Below are positions 5,107 to 5,465 of a stretch of 5,465 bases of DNA, piece after piece; the first letter of the stretch is position 1, and each line of letters opens with the position of its first letter. The translations under genes and the position numbers were made by a program. Source of the stretch: Pseudomonadota bacterium (lineage in GTDB: Bacteria > Pseudomonadota > Alphaproteobacteria > Rhizobiales > Afifellaceae); assembly GCA_023417735.1 (NCBI GenBank), contig JAEZEK010000385.1, forward strand, positions 1 through 5,465, given 5' to 3'. The notes below the pieces were generated by a model that saw only the letters and a program-made list of their open reading frames with translations, did not search any database and was not told the DNA's origin.

Positions 5107-5465
5107 ATGCAGTCAGAAAAAATAACTAAGGAAGCCGAAAGCAGGCGCCGCCGCTACGAGGATGCCTGTGCCGCGGCGCACGGGCTCGACCTCGTCGGCG
5201 ATCGCTGGGCGCTCCTCGTGATCCGCGAGCTGATGCTGGGGCCCAAGCGGTTCAGCGACATACGGGCGAGCCTTCCGGGCATCAGCGCCAACGTGCTGAC
5301 GCAACGCCTGGAGCAGCTCGAGGCGGGCGGCGTGCTGACCAGGCGGAAGCTCGCGCCGCCAGCGGCCGTTCAGGTCTACGAACTCACGCCCTGGGGATAT
5401 CAGGCCGAGCCGATCCTGCAGGCGCTCGGGCGCTGGGCGGCGCGCTCGCCCCACCAAGACCCTGG
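5107..5465 (+). CDS. HxlR-family winged-helix transcriptional regulator (3' end cut by window)
   Basis: ATG at 5107-5109, open to the window end: 119 residues plus two bases. After an A-rich, charged N-terminus (1-16) comes the HxlR (PF01638) domain. YEDACAAAHGLDLVGDRW leads into the first helices, ELMLGPKRFSDIRASL follows, ISANVLTQRLEQLEAGGVLT is the recognition-helix region, and VYELTPWG forms the wing and following strand. The end, ILQALGRWAARSP, resembles longer HxlR members that carry an extra C-terminal domain, so the gene probably continues. Cys21 is the only cysteine visible and sits where redox- or electrophile-sensing HxlR proteins such as B. subtilis HypR carry a key cysteine. No Shine-Dalgarno precedes the ATG, which fits leaderless translation. 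It likely represses itself and the divergent VOC/DUF1428 operon; this is inference from layout. Confidence 0.9.
   Translation, partial: MQSEKITKEAESRRRRYEDACAAAHGLDLVGDRWALLVIRELMLGPKRFSDIRASLPGISANVLTQRLEQLEAGGVLTRRKLAPPAAVQVYELTPWGYQAEPILQALGRWAARSPHQDP

Overview
The window is very GC-rich with strong G/C bias at third codon positions and Shine-Dalgarno-type ribosome sites. Its gene content (extensin-like C-terminal protein, AceK, DUF1428, several VOC proteins, an HxlR regulator) fits an alphaproteobacterium, most likely of the Rhizobiales/Hyphomicrobiales. That placement comes from protein resemblance remembered, not from a search. I see no mobile element, CRISPR array, tRNA or rRNA. The window reads as ordinary chromosome with eight genes, the first and last cut by its edges.

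Left part (1-1760). The first gene runs rightward and enters through a poly-C/poly-proline tract. It encodes a secreted-type extensin-like protein with a Pro/Ala/Glu-rich linker. It meets a leftward 76-residue hypothetical gene, with only 6 bases between the two stop codons and a two-tier hairpin over the junction. A 301-base intergenic region with two small inverted repeats then separates that gene from a rightward GTG-started gene. This one encodes a short charged coiled-coil protein with a Lys/Ala/Pro-rich tail.

Middle (1761-3708). A leftward gene encodes isocitrate dehydrogenase kinase/phosphatase (AceK). The ATP-site lysine, the catalytic Asp/Asn and the metal-binding Asp-Tyr-Asp all align with the E. 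coli enzyme. Its best start is a GTG at 3590 behind a recognisable sigma70-type promoter, and an 11-bp hairpin separates it from the upstream operon. No glyoxylate-bypass gene (aceA, aceB) or icd is visible next to it.

Right part (3709-5465). Three leftward genes form a tight operon: a COG3607-type glyoxalase-fold protein, a DUF1428/YbaA-like protein and a PhnB-like glyoxalase-fold protein. A rightward HxlR-family repressor gene diverges from them across only 58 bases. The regulator promoter is close to consensus (TTGACA, 17 bases, TATAAA) and lies so near the ATG that the mRNA should be leaderless or nearly so. The arrangement suggests a regulator controlling itself and a small set of VOC/DUF1428 proteins, perhaps against reactive carbonyls or other electrophiles. 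That function is inference. This divergent unit is the most interesting part of the window, but each component family is already known.
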